A stretch of 16,213 bases of DNA, from positions 6,896-23,108 of the forward strand of contig MEMY01000004.1 in the NCBI GenBank assembly GCA_001768965.1, given 5' to 3'. This document shows, piece after piece, positions 1-7,206 of this stretch. The position numbers and the translations under genes were made by a program. This stretch comes from an archaeon RBG_16_50_20. Lineage in GTDB: Archaea > Thermoproteota > Bathyarchaeia > 40CM-2-53-6. The notes beneath the pieces are model-generated. The model saw nothing but the letters and a program-made list of their open reading frames with translations, made no database searches and was not told the DNA's origin. How positions within the stretch are numbered: the stretch's first letter is position 1; every line of letters begins with the position of its first letter.

Positions 1-861
1 AACAACGAGTCCCTGCTCTGTGGCCGTGGCTATGCCGATGTTGTAGTACTTCTTGAGGATGATTTCCTCTTTCTCGTCGTCTAGGCTTGCGTTGAGGTAT
101 GGGTATTGCTTGAGCGCGGGTATTCGCGCTTTTATTATGAACGGTAGATAGGTTAACTTCACTCCGCGTATTTCAGCCGATGCCTTCGCCTTCTCTCTCA
201 GGTGCACAACTTCGGTCATGTCCACCTCGTCGACATGAGAGACATGAGCTGCCGTATGCGTGGATTTGATCATGTGCTCAGCGATCTTTCGACGAATCCC
301 GCGCAGTGGAACACGTTCCTCAACACCTGCCTTTGTCGGTACGGTGACGGCAACAGCTGCTGGTCTTCTTCCGGATTCCTTGAACCGGCGAACATCGTCG
401 TCGGTAATTCTACCGCCTGGTCCTGTCCCTTGCACGATTGCTAAATCTACTCCTAGGTCCCTTGCCAGTTTGCGAGTGGACGGTGTCGCAAGAATCTCTT
501 GAGGTTTCTTTGGCGCTGCAGCTGGAACGACTGTCGCTGTTCTCGTTACTTCTGCCGGTTTAGCAACCACCTGTGCTGGAGTTGCTGGTGTTGATGGCGG
601 AGGTCCTGTAGGTGCTTGTTCTCCTTTCTCGCCGATTACGAGTAGTACCTGTCCGACTTTGACAACTTCGCCTTCCTTCGCATTGAGCTTAAGAATTGTC
701 CCTTTCTTGGGCGATGAAATCTCGACGTTGACCTTATCGGTCATGATTTCGACGAGTGGTTGGTTCTCTTTGACTTCGGCACCTTCCTTGACAAGCCATT
801 TCACAACTTCTCCTTCAGCCACCCCTTCACCGACGTCAGGAAGTTTGAATTCGAAGACCAT
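1..861 (-). CDS. 2-oxoacid dehydrogenase complex E2 (dihydrolipoamide acyltransferase), C-terminus off the window
   Basis: The core acyltransferase of a 2-oxoacid dehydrogenase complex, which carries acyl groups on a swinging lipoyl arm and passes them to CoA. 287 residues are visible from ATG at 861, open to the left edge. Domain order: lipoyl domain at about 1-78, with the lipoyl-lysine context EIMTDKVNVEI (Lys43); a Pro/Ala-rich flexible linker at about 79-122; a peripheral subunit-binding domain at about 123-160 (ATPSTRKLARDLGVDL, then GTGPGGRITDDDV); and the start of the catalytic domain from about 181. The catalytic His motif lies beyond the edge. It follows E1beta by 20 nt on the same strand, so it is the third gene of an E1alpha-E1beta-E2 operon; E3 may lie further left. 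Substrate cannot be read from this part. Confidence 0.95.
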   Translation of the reverse strand, partial: MVFEFKLPDVGEGVAEGEVVKWLVKEGAEVKENQPLVEIMTDKVNVEISSPKKGTILKLNAKEGEVVKVGQVLLVIGEKGEQAPTGPPPSTPATPAQVVAKPAEVTRTATVVPAAAPKKPQEILATPSTRKLARDLGVDLAIVQGTGPGGRITDDDVRRFKESGRRPAAVAVTVPTKAGVEERVPLRGIRRKIAEHMIKSTHTAAHVSHVDEVDMTEVVHLREKAKASAEIRGVKLTYLPFIIKARIPALKQYPYLNASLDDEKEEIILKKYYNIGIATATEQGLVV

Positions 862-881
862 TCTCAATCAACTATGGAATT

Positions 882-1856
882 TCAGAAGTTGTGAACCTTC
901 TCGATCGCATTCAAGACCCGATTTGCGTTCGGCATGTATTCGTCTTCGAGAACATATGGGAATGGGACATCGAACCCAGCGACCCGAACGATAGGAGCTT
1001 TCAATTGCAGGAGTGCGCGCTCAGCTATTTGTGCTGCAATTTCCGCTCCAAAGCCACAGGTCTTGCACGCCTCGTGCACAATCACGACCCGCCCCGTCTT
1101 CTTGACTGAGCTCAGTATCGTGTCGATATCAAATGGTAGGAGAGTTCGAAGATCGACAACCTCGACATTGATTCCTTTCGCCGCCGCTAGCTCCACAGCC
1201 TCCATAGCGACGTGAAGCATGGCACCGTACGCGAAGACTGTGACGTCCTCTCCGTCACGGGCGACATTGGCCTTGCCTATTGGAACCATGTAATCATCAT
1301 CCGGCACATCTCCTCTCACGGTTCTGTAGATCTTCTTGGGTTCGAGGAACATTACAGGGTCAGGATCCCGGAGCGCCGCCGTCAGGAGTCCCTTCGTGTC
1401 GTAAGGCGTTGCAGGAATGACAACCTTCAGTCCTGGTGTGTGAACGAAGAAAGCTTCAGTGCTCTGTGAATGATAGTGACTACCTCTAATGCCACCCCCA
1501 TATGGCGTTCGGATCACAACCGGCACGGTGAATTGACCTCCAGAGCGATACCTGAACTTGGCGAGTTCGCTTTGGATCTGGTCGAATCCGGGATAGATGA
1601 AATCCAGGAACTGAATCTCTGGCACAGGTTTCAACCCATAGAGGGCCATTCCGATTGAAACGCCGATAATTCCAGACTCCGCGAGTGGCGTGTCGATCAC
1701 GCGGTTGGGCCCGAACTCCTGAAACAAGCCTTCGGTGGCCCGGAAAACGCCCCCGTTGACGCCGACATCCTCGCCAAGCAACACTATTTTGTCATTGCGC
1801 TTCATCTCATCTCGCAGCGTGTGGTTCACAGCTTGGACGATGTTGAGGACTGTCAT
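882..1856 (-). CDS. 2-oxoacid dehydrogenase E1 component, beta subunit
   Basis: Beta subunit of the thiamine-diphosphate-dependent E1 enzyme, which decarboxylates a 2-oxoacid and loads the acyl group onto E2. 324 residues, the usual family length, full length from ATG to TGA. Landmarks: GEDVG at 28-32; PLAESGIIG with Glu60, the family's thiamine-contacting acid; and SHYHSQSTEAFFVHTPGLKVV at about 126-146, the conserved HSQS region. The HYHSQS form looks closer to branched-chain or acetoin-type E1beta than to classical pyruvate E1beta, but that is a weak guide. Its start codon lies 2 nt after the E1alpha stop, indicating translational coupling into an alpha2beta2 E1. Confidence 0.95.
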   Translation of the reverse strand: MTVLNIVQAVNHTLRDEMKRNDKIVLLGEDVGVNGGVFRATEGLFQEFGPNRVIDTPLAESGIIGVSIGMALYGLKPVPEIQFLDFIYPGFDQIQSELAKFRYRSGGQFTVPVVIRTPYGGGIRGSHYHSQSTEAFFVHTPGLKVVIPATPYDTKGLLTAALRDPDPVMFLEPKKIYRTVRGDVPDDDYMVPIGKANVARDGEDVTVFAYGAMLHVAMEAVELAAAKGINVEVVDLRTLLPFDIDTILSSVKKTGRVVIVHEACKTCGFGAEIAAQIAERALLQLKAPIVRVAGFDVPFPYVLEDEYMPNANRVLNAIEKVHNF

Positions 1857-1858
1857 AG

Positions 1859-2944
1859 CTACTCCTCCTTCCGACCTTTCTCTTCCTGCAGTTCACGAAG
1901 TTGCTCCTCGAGGTGCCAAGGCATATCGGAATAAACGTCTGTGAAGAGCGTCTCAAGAGCTGGACGCGGAATCTTCTCTGCGTGCGCAATAGCTTCGTCT
2001 ATTTCGTGGTTGGCGTCATCTTGCGCCTTCTTCTCATCAGATTCGCTCCAGATTCGCTTCTTCTCCAAGTACTTGCGAAATCTTGTGATGGGATCGCGCC
2101 GCTGCCACTCCTCAAGTTCCTCTTTGGTCCTGTAACGCGTTGGGTCATCAGAGGACGAGTGTGGCCCCATGCGGTAGGTCACAGCCTCAATTAGGGTGGG
2201 GCCTCCGCCTTTGCGAGCCTTCTCCACAGCTTCTTTTACGGTACGATAAATGGCAAGGACGTCATTTCCGTCAACTCGGACTCCCTCGAAACCATACGCT
2301 TTCGCCTTGACTGCGATGGTTTCAGCGCTGGTCTGTCTTTCAACTGGGACGGATATAGCCCAATGATTGTTCTGGCAGAAGAATACTGTCGGAGTCTTGA
2401 AGACGCCTGCGAAGTTCATTCCCGTGTGAAAATCATTCTCAGAGGTCGCACCGTCACCAAAGTACACCAATGTGACAACCGGATCACCTCTGATCTTTGC
2501 AGCGAGCGCGGTGCCCACTGCATGAGGAATTTGCGTGGCGATGGGTGCAGAGCCTGTGACGAAGTTGATGGATTTGAGTCCGTAGAGATTCGTGAGCTGC
2601 CTTCCTTTCTGCAGATCTTCCGCATTAGCGAAGTACTGGTTCATCACTTCCTTCAGTGTCGCACCGCGAAGGAGCGCTGCTCCGATCTCCCTGTATGCTG
2701 GAAAGGCCCAATCTTGAGGTTTCAGAGCATAGGCGCTTCCGATTTGACATGCTTCCTGCCCGAGGGACCCTATGAAGAATCCAATCCTGCCTTGCCGTTG
2801 AAGTTGAAGTCCACGTATGTCCAGATTCCTTAGGAGAACCATTAGCCTGTAGAGTCTTCGCAGCTCATCCTTCGAAATGTCAGGTTCTATCTCTTCCACA
2901 TACTCACCTGTGGGTTTGATGACCTGCAATAGCTCTACAGTCAA
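1859..2944 (-). CDS. 2-oxoacid dehydrogenase E1 component, alpha subunit (branched-chain-like)
   Basis: Alpha subunit of the thiamine-dependent E1. 361 residues. The thiamine-diphosphate signature is complete: GDG at 163-165 and NN at 192-193. The loop RMGPHSSSDDPTRYR at about 258-272 resembles the HHSTSDDSSAYR loop of branched-chain 2-oxoacid E1alpha more than the HGHSMSDP loop of pyruvate E1alpha. A branched-chain 2-oxoacid is therefore the favoured substrate, with pyruvate still possible. The start is TTG at 2944. No ATG, GTG or TTG lies between it and the upstream in-frame stop at 3031, and an AGGGG purine run sits 10 nt before it; a second TTG five codons on is the alternative. It heads the E1alpha-E1beta-E2 operon, just downstream of lipA. 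Confidence 0.94.
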   Translation of the reverse strand: MTVELLQVIKPTGEYVEEIEPDISKDELRRLYRLMVLLRNLDIRGLQLQRQGRIGFFIGSLGQEACQIGSAYALKPQDWAFPAYREIGAALLRGATLKEVMNQYFANAEDLQKGRQLTNLYGLKSINFVTGSAPIATQIPHAVGTALAAKIRGDPVVTLVYFGDGATSENDFHTGMNFAGVFKTPTVFFCQNNHWAISVPVERQTSAETIAVKAKAYGFEGVRVDGNDVLAIYRTVKEAVEKARKGGGPTLIEAVTYRMGPHSSSDDPTRYRTKEELEEWQRRDPITRFRKYLEKKRIWSESDEKKAQDDANHEIDEAIAHAEKIPRPALETLFTDVYSDMPWHLEEQLRELQEEKGRKEE

Positions 2945-2978
2945 AATCTTGAAGCCCCTAAGGAGCTGTTCGAAACTA

Positions 2979-3027
2979 GCGGGAAAGCTGGACCAGCGCT
3001 TGTAAATCTTGCTCTTTCCCGCGGGAA
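2979..3027. promoter_or_regulatory. Inverted-repeat cluster upstream of E1alpha (candidate operator)
   Basis: GCGGGAAAG at 2979-2987 is matched by its exact reverse complement CTTTCCCGC at 3014-3022. The second arm lies inside a 12-bp perfect palindrome, TTCCCGCGGGAA (3016-3027), so the GCGGGAA unit occurs three times within 49 bp. A smaller palindrome, GCTGGACCAGC, sits at 2987-2997. It lies 35-83 bp upstream of the TTG start. A regulator-binding site or a leader hairpin are both possible; no regulator can be assigned. Confidence 0.4.
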
Positions 3028-3093
3028 TTCAGTAAAAGTAGCCTAAGTGCAGAGCCATTTCATCGGCATCAGATTACTTTGATTTTGACAACT

Positions 3094-3990
3094 TCAATTG
3101 AGGCTTGCTGACCTGTTCTTGCGAACTAATGCTTCTACGAAGAATTCTCCGGCCCTGTAAGAGCTGCGAACGAGGGGTCCAGAAGCCACGTAGAGAAATC
3201 CCAGTTCCTCCGCAATCTGCTTGCAGTATTCGAAGCGCTCAGGCGACACGTATTCGCTTACGGGAATATGCCCTTTGGAAGGTCGCAGATACTGCCCCAA
3301 AGTGAGAATGTCTACGTCTACTTCCCGTAGGTCTTGCATGGTTTTCATCAGATCGCTCTCGGTCTCGCCCAAGCCGAGCATTATTGAAGACTTCGAGTAG
3401 CCCTTGGGATTCAGTCCTTTGATGGTCCTGAGGACTTCGAGCGATTGCGCGTAGGTTGCTCTTGGGTCGCGGACTCTGGGTGTAAGTGGCTCTGTGGTCT
3501 CAATATTATGGGCCACAACTTCTGGACCAGCCTCCACAACTTTCTTGATATCATCGATATTTCCTTGGAAATCCGGAATCAATACTTCAACGATCACTTC
3601 GGGATCGTGTTGTTTTATGGCTTTGATTGTGGCTGCGAAATGACTAGCGCCACCATCTGGGAGGTCATCGCGGTCCACGGAAGTTATGACGACATACTTC
3701 AGTCCAAGGTCTGCGATGGTTTTAGCGACCTTTAGAGGCTCGAAGACATCCAACTGGCCATGTGGATTTCCGCTCTGAACCATGCAGAACCGACAACCGC
3801 GAGTGCATGTATCTCCCATCAGCATGAAAGTAGCTGTCCCACCGCCCCAACATTCAGCAACGTTGGGACAATGTGCCTCTTCACAAACCGTATGCAGGTT
3901 GTGTTGCCGAAGTATTCCCTTGATCTTCTCGTAGTTCTCACCTGCAGGATAACGCACACGTAACCATTCAGGCTTCTTTGCACTAGACAT
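3094..3990 (-). CDS. lipA: Lipoyl synthase (radical SAM)
   Basis: Inserts two sulfur atoms into the octanoyl group carried by lipoyl domains, giving the lipoyl cofactor used by E2. From ATG at 3990 it has 298 residues. Both clusters are visible: the auxiliary-cluster motif CEEAHCPNVAEC (Cys36, 41, 47) and the radical-SAM motif CTRGCRFC (Cys62, 66, 69). The C-terminal RSSY (about 275-278) supplies the serine ligand typical of LipA. The chosen start puts KPEWLR within the first residues, as in many relatives; an in-frame ATG at 4026 would add 12 residues (MPRYTRLLQVQQ), and neither start has a clear Shine-Dalgarno. Its position directly upstream of the dehydrogenase operon, on the same strand, fits a role in lipoylating that E2. 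Confidence 0.96.
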   Translation of the reverse strand: MSSAKKPEWLRVRYPAGENYEKIKGILRQHNLHTVCEEAHCPNVAECWGGGTATFMLMGDTCTRGCRFCMVQSGNPHGQLDVFEPLKVAKTIADLGLKYVVITSVDRDDLPDGGASHFAATIKAIKQHDPEVIVEVLIPDFQGNIDDIKKVVEAGPEVVAHNIETTEPLTPRVRDPRATYAQSLEVLRTIKGLNPKGYSKSSIMLGLGETESDLMKTMQDLREVDVDILTLGQYLRPSKGHIPVSEYVSPERFEYCKQIAEELGFLYVASGPLVRSSYRAGEFFVEALVRKNRSASLN

Positions 3991-4106
3991 TTGTTGGACT
4001 TGCAGGAGACGCGTGTATCGCGGCATGCGAAAACCCGAATGTGACAGCTACCGTAACTTCACGCTTTTGGCTTTTGCTTCGATGCTCAAATAGGAACCAC
4101 GCATCG

Positions 4107-4418
4107 TCAAATTCTGAATCCGAAGGCTGAGGCGAAGGATTCGACCTTTTTGAAATTGTTCATGAATTCGATGCCCTTCTGGGTGAGGCTGTAGACTTTG
4201 TCTTCGGTTCCACTCTCCTGTATTACGCCCAAGCTCTTCAATTCCTCCAGATACTTGATCAATCTATCATGTGAGAGATTGGCGCCGTACAGGATCCGTG
4301 TAGGCTTGGCCTGGTTCTTCTCGCGCTGAATCACCTGCATGACGTCAACGTATATCCGGAACTGGGATCGGTATTTTGATACGGGCTTCGTTGATGAACC
4401 GGGCTCGCCTGGAATCAT
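4107..4418 (-). CDS. Winged-helix DNA-binding protein
   Basis: 103 residues with a single winged helix-turn-helix domain. A first helix (YVDVMQVIQREK) is followed by TRILYGANLSHDRLIKYLEELKSLGVI, which has the shape of the recognition region, and then a wing with KVYSLTQKGIEFMNNF. This pattern resembles the small SSO10a/ArnR1-like archaeal wHTH proteins abundant in TACK genomes. No ligand-binding domain is present, so dimerisation or a partner protein would have to supply regulation. The ATG overlaps the stop of the upstream membrane-protein gene by ATGA (4415-4418), so the two are translationally coupled. It may regulate that gene or sense its state; this is inference. Confidence 0.8.
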   Translation of the reverse strand: MIPGEPGSSTKPVSKYRSQFRIYVDVMQVIQREKNQAKPTRILYGANLSHDRLIKYLEELKSLGVIQESGTEDKVYSLTQKGIEFMNNFKKVESFASAFGFRI

Positions 4419-5053
4419 GAGGGTTGATTCACCCTGAGCAACATCCCCAGCAGCAGTAGGAACCCCAAGAGTTGCGCAATGTGCGCCAATGGGAAGAAGA
4501 TAGGGACTAAGATGAACATCAGGAAGAAGAAGTGCGCAATCGTGAGAGAGGCAAATGCGCCGAACACTAACATCGAGTTTGTGGCCTTGCTTACGCTGTA
4601 ATTCATCGCCGTATGAGCGGTAATGTATACAAGCAAAAAGATCAGAATCAATTCGGCAAACGCATTCCGCTCGAAGAAGAGAGCCGACACCACAGCAGTG
4701 GCTGCAAATTGAGCAGAAATATTTCGCGTTTGCTGAAGATACGCAAATACCAAAAGCCCATACGCTATGAGCTGCGCAATGAAGTTGATCGTGTAGCCCA
4801 AAGCATAGAGCACGACAAATCCTCTGTGGAATTGTGACAGCAGAACGACTATGCTTGAAAGACCATCAACAAGTAACCCAGCACCAATCAAGACGAAACT
4901 GAAATGCAGGTAGAGAAGTGTTCGTTCCTTGGACAATCTATAGCCTTTCAGCGCTTGGTATGCGACCGCTGCGGCGATCACGAAGGCAATAAACTCCATC
5001 AGAGAGTCGAAGCCCAAGAACCAAGCAAGTGGTTGAGCAATAGCCAATAGCAT
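4415..5053 (-). CDS. Multi-spanning membrane protein of unknown function
   Basis: 212 residues, very hydrophobic, with about seven predicted membrane segments by eye (roughly 18-36, 45-72, 79-106, 113-126, 128-150, 158-188 and 190-208). No soluble domain, cofactor motif or metal site was recognised. Charged residues are few and lie in short loops, for example KGYRLSKERT at about 36-45. The protein overlaps a winged-helix regulator gene by ATGA, which suggests a conserved membrane-protein/regulator pair. It begins with ATG at 5053, 1 nt after a 21-bp inverted repeat. I cannot assign a family or function. Confidence 0.75.
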   Translation of the reverse strand: MLLAIAQPLAWFLGFDSLMEFIAFVIAAAVAYQALKGYRLSKERTLLYLHFSFVLIGAGLLVDGLSSIVVLLSQFHRGFVVLYALGYTINFIAQLIAYGLLVFAYLQQTRNISAQFAATAVVSALFFERNAFAELILIFLLVYITAHTAMNYSVSKATNSMLVFGAFASLTIAHFFFLMFILVPIFFPLAHIAQLLGFLLLLGMLLRVNQPS

Positions 5054-5054
5054 T

Positions 5055-5075
5055 CCGTCCTAGTCTCTCGGACGG
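5055..5075 (-). promoter_or_regulatory. Short hairpin abutting the start codon of the membrane-protein gene
   Basis: CCGTCC (5055-5060) and GGACGG (5070-5075) form a perfect 6-bp stem with a 9-nt loop, ending 1 nt before the ATG at 5053. A weak TATA-like string, ATACATAA, lies about 50 nt upstream of the ATG on the minus strand. In an mRNA with this leader the stem would sit at the ribosome landing site. Whether it is transcribed is unknown. Confidence 0.3.
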
Positions 5076-5121
5076 CCTTTACGCGTGCTTTTCAGGGTTA
5101 TGTATCATTCGTCCTTTATCT

Positions 5122-5784
5122 TCACTGTGGGATCAGCAATGCGGGAATTTCGTTGAGATTCTCAACGATCCAATCCGCGCCGGCGGCCTTATGCTCGTCT
5201 TCATCGCTTACCCCGCCAATGATTCCAACGGCCCTGAGACCAGAGCTCTTCGCATATTCGATATCCTTGCACCAATCGCTAACTATGATAGAGTCTTGCG
5301 GCCTGCCCCCTAGCTCTTCCAGAGCATTTGATATGGCCGCGCCATATTCTCTGAGTCCGACTCCAATTTTCACAGAGCGAAAGAGTTTCTCGAGTCCTGC
5401 CGCGCGGAGCTCAATCAGCGGGAGAGCACCTGCTCTTCCACCTCTCTTTGATATGAGACCGAGACCTATCCCTCGCTTCGTGAGCGCCTCTAACGTTTCA
5501 GCAGCTCCATCTCTGAGAGGAAACGGCGACGACAGCGTTTCGGCAAATTCATCCCACATCGAGTCGAACACTACTTCCACGAGAGCATGAGACTCTACTT
5601 CGCTTAATCTTTCAGCTATGATCGATCGCAAATCCATGGAACTAATTTCTCTCCTAGTTGCGCCTCTCAAACCGGTCTTTCTGAGCGCTTCATTGACCGA
5701 GTTCAGAAATGCACTTGCTGTGTCTACTAGTGTCCCATCATAGTCGAAGATTACGGATCGCGAGCCTTCAGTCAATGGATGCAC
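5122..5784 (-). CDS. HAD-superfamily phosphatase (phosphoglycolate phosphatase-like)
   Basis: 220 residues, the usual size for a HAD hydrolase with a helical cap. Motif I is intact: FDYDGT, with nucleophile Asp14 and acid/base Asp16. Residues about 21-90 form the helical cap. Motif II is probably LISKRGG at about 110-116. Motif IV is IIVSDWCKDIEYAKSSG, with Asp170 and Asp174 as metal ligands; the usual first residue (VGD) is Ser. The conserved motif III lysine, normally in a KPxP context, is not obvious: the aligned stretch reads GVGLREYG, so Arg145 or Lys139 may substitute. Start: GTG at 5784, with TTG three codons in as an alternative; no other start exists before the upstream in-frame stop. 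Substrate unknown. Confidence 0.85.
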   Translation of the reverse strand: MHPLTEGSRSVIFDYDGTLVDTASAFLNSVNEALRKTGLRGATRREISSMDLRSIIAERLSEVESHALVEVVFDSMWDEFAETLSSPFPLRDGAAETLEALTKRGIGLGLISKRGGRAGALPLIELRAAGLEKLFRSVKIGVGLREYGAAISNALEELGGRPQDSIIVSDWCKDIEYAKSSGLRAVGIIGGVSDEDEHKAAGADWIVENLNEIPALLIPQ

Positions 5785-5859
5785 GGGCTCTGTGGAGATT
5801 TGGAACGGGACGTGGCATAGTGTGAAGATAAGGGTAACGAAAAATCTGATTTTGAGATC

Positions 5860-6021
5860 CTAGGTTGTTGCGAGTGGCACTAATTTGCCGTTCATGAAGA
5901 AGCCTTTGAGCCCACATTCTTCGCAGCGGGCTCCCAGTTGAAGGTCTGAACCCTCTTCATAGTAGATGTCGAGGGCTTTCATTCCGCATCTTGGGCAAGG
6001 GTGACCTTCGGTCTTGTCCAT
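5860..6021 (-). CDS. Small zinc-ribbon protein (53 aa)
   Basis: ATG at 6021 to TAG at 5860, 53 residues. Two CxxC knuckles are visible: CPRC at 9-12 and CEEC at 33-36, separated by a short acidic strand (DIYYEEGSDLQLG). This is a classic rubredoxin-like or zinc-ribbon spacing that would bind one zinc. The C-terminus (GLKGFFMNGKLVPLATT) is a plain beta-hairpin-like end. Small proteins of this kind are common in archaea, usually with unknown function. It is followed after 75 nt by the HAD phosphatase in the same frame and strand, so the two may be co-transcribed. A TATA-like CTATATGG (6051-6058) sits about 30 nt upstream, suggesting a near-leaderless transcript. Confidence 0.75.
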   Translation of the reverse strand: MDKTEGHPCPRCGMKALDIYYEEGSDLQLGARCEECGLKGFFMNGKLVPLATT

Positions 6022-6181
6022 CACTTACCAGGAAATATACGCAAATACATCCATATAGACTTGAGAGATGAGTGAAAATAACAGAAATCAGCTTAAGACC
6101 AAGCCCAAAACGAAGCCAAAACGTGCATCCACCTAGGTTTAGAGTAAGAACTACCCATCCGCCCTTGAGGGATTGACTACC
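6022..6181. promoter_or_regulatory. Divergent promoter region between zinc-ribbon and arginase-family genes
   Basis: 160 bp separating two divergent genes. Toward the minus strand, TATA-like elements are CTATATGG (6051-6058) and GTATATTTCC (6031-6040). Toward the plus strand the best candidate is the weaker GGTTTAGAGTA (6136-6146), followed by a Shine-Dalgarno GAGGGA (6167-6172) 9 nt before the ATG at 6182. The middle is A-rich. Assignments are by eye. Confidence 0.45.
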
Positions 6182-7078
6182 ATGGAAAACGTATCGCTGA
6201 TTGGCCTCCCGTTCTACAGCCTCGCCAAATACCACGGAATGGGCTTGGCTGTGAAGGCCCTACGCGAACTCAGAATTGCCGAAGTTGTGAAACGTCAAGC
6301 GAGTTTCTTCAGAGATCTTGGAGACGTGCCGCTTTCCGAAATCGAGGCGGATTCTGGACCGCCAAATCTCAGGAACTTCCCCCAATACCTGAAAGATATA
6401 GACACTGTCTTTCGAAGGTCCAGCCAGGTCGGTTCTGATGATTTCGTCTTCTGCCTTGGAGGAGAGTGTACGTTTATTGCGGGAACTCTGGCGGGATTCA
6501 AGACGAAGTTCACAGGCAAACCTGGAATCTTATGGATGGACGCTCACGGTGACTTCAACACCCCCGAAACAACCATCTCAGGTTTCATAGGTGGCATGTG
6601 TCTGGCGTCCGCGTGCGGACGCGGCCCCAAGTTAAGTTCTGACATAGAAAGCTCCAGACCTCTCTTAAGCGAAGAGAATGTTGTTCACTTGGCTAGTCGA
6701 GCCTTGGATCCGTTAGAAGAGAAGGCCATGCAATCCTCTCCATTGAGGATGTATTCGGCTGCAGACGCGGATAGGATCGGAATAGGTAAAGTAGCACGGG
6801 AAGCAGCAGAGTTCCTCGCAGATCGAAGCGACTGGATAATCTGCCACTTGGATGTGGATTCGATAGATCCTAGCATCATCTCAGCGGTGAACTTCCCGGA
6901 AAAGGGAAGTGGACTAACCCTAGAAGAGGTCAAGACGGTTGTCCATGAACTCAGAAGGACCGGTAAATTGAAAGTCTTCGATCTGGCCGCGTACAATCCC
7001 AACCTAGATCCCAAACAAGACTCCGGCAACAAGCTTCTGAAATTGACTTCAGAAATACTTTCAATCCGCAGCAATTGA
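6182..7078 (+). CDS. Arginase/agmatinase-family protein with atypical metal site
   Basis: A ureohydrolase-fold protein of 298 residues. Two of the three family signatures are intact: WMDAHGDFN (Asp120, His122, Asp124) and HLDVDSIDPS (Asp224, Asp226). The first, normally GGDH with a metal-binding His, reads GGEC (93-96), placing Cys at the ligand position. The usual Glu near the C-terminal NP motif is also absent (LAAYNPNLD). It may still bind two metals with Cys as a ligand, but its substrate (arginine, agmatine, guanidino acid or other) cannot be named. Start: ATG at 6182, with GAGGGA 9 nt upstream; the in-frame TTG at 6173 is too close to that Shine-Dalgarno. It is first in a plus-strand run with ZPR1 and the MBL nuclease. 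Confidence 0.85.
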   Translation: MENVSLIGLPFYSLAKYHGMGLAVKALRELRIAEVVKRQASFFRDLGDVPLSEIEADSGPPNLRNFPQYLKDIDTVFRRSSQVGSDDFVFCLGGECTFIAGTLAGFKTKFTGKPGILWMDAHGDFNTPETTISGFIGGMCLASACGRGPKLSSDIESSRPLLSEENVVHLASRALDPLEEKAMQSSPLRMYSAADADRIGIGKVAREAAEFLADRSDWIICHLDVDSIDPSIISAVNFPEKGSGLTLEEVKTVVHELRRTGKLKVFDLAAYNPNLDPKQDSGNKLLKLTSEILSIRSN

Positions 7079-7206
7079 ACTGCATTGAGCATCCCAAGAA
7101 AATAGGCGAGGATTCGAACCGGAAGGAAGCGTACTAAGCGAATATCCTCCAACCTTCATATGGAACGCGTCACTAGGCTCGTAGAGCGAGAGTCCTGGTC
7201 CTATCA

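Noticed and set aside
2363..2833. 156-codon plus-strand open frame inside E1alpha
   Set aside because: Antisense to a strongly conserved gene; the translation has no recognisable domain and no promoter or ribosome site is visible.
3040..3085. C/D-box small RNA between lipA and E1alpha (CGATGA-like and CTGA strings)
   Set aside because: The C-box match has two mismatches to RUGAUGA and no paired terminal stem or well-placed D box was found.
5153..5590. 145-codon plus-strand open frame inside the HAD gene
   Set aside because: Ser/Pro-rich antisense shadow of the HAD reading frame; no supporting signal.
7100..7205. Possible tRNA on the minus strand (GGTTCGAATCC T-loop-like string at 7110-7120)
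   Set aside because: The flanking bases pair at only two or three of five T-stem positions, no D-arm or anticodon arm fits at the right distances, and the acceptor pairing is imperfect. The string contains the self-complementary TTCGAA, so it looks like a chance match.
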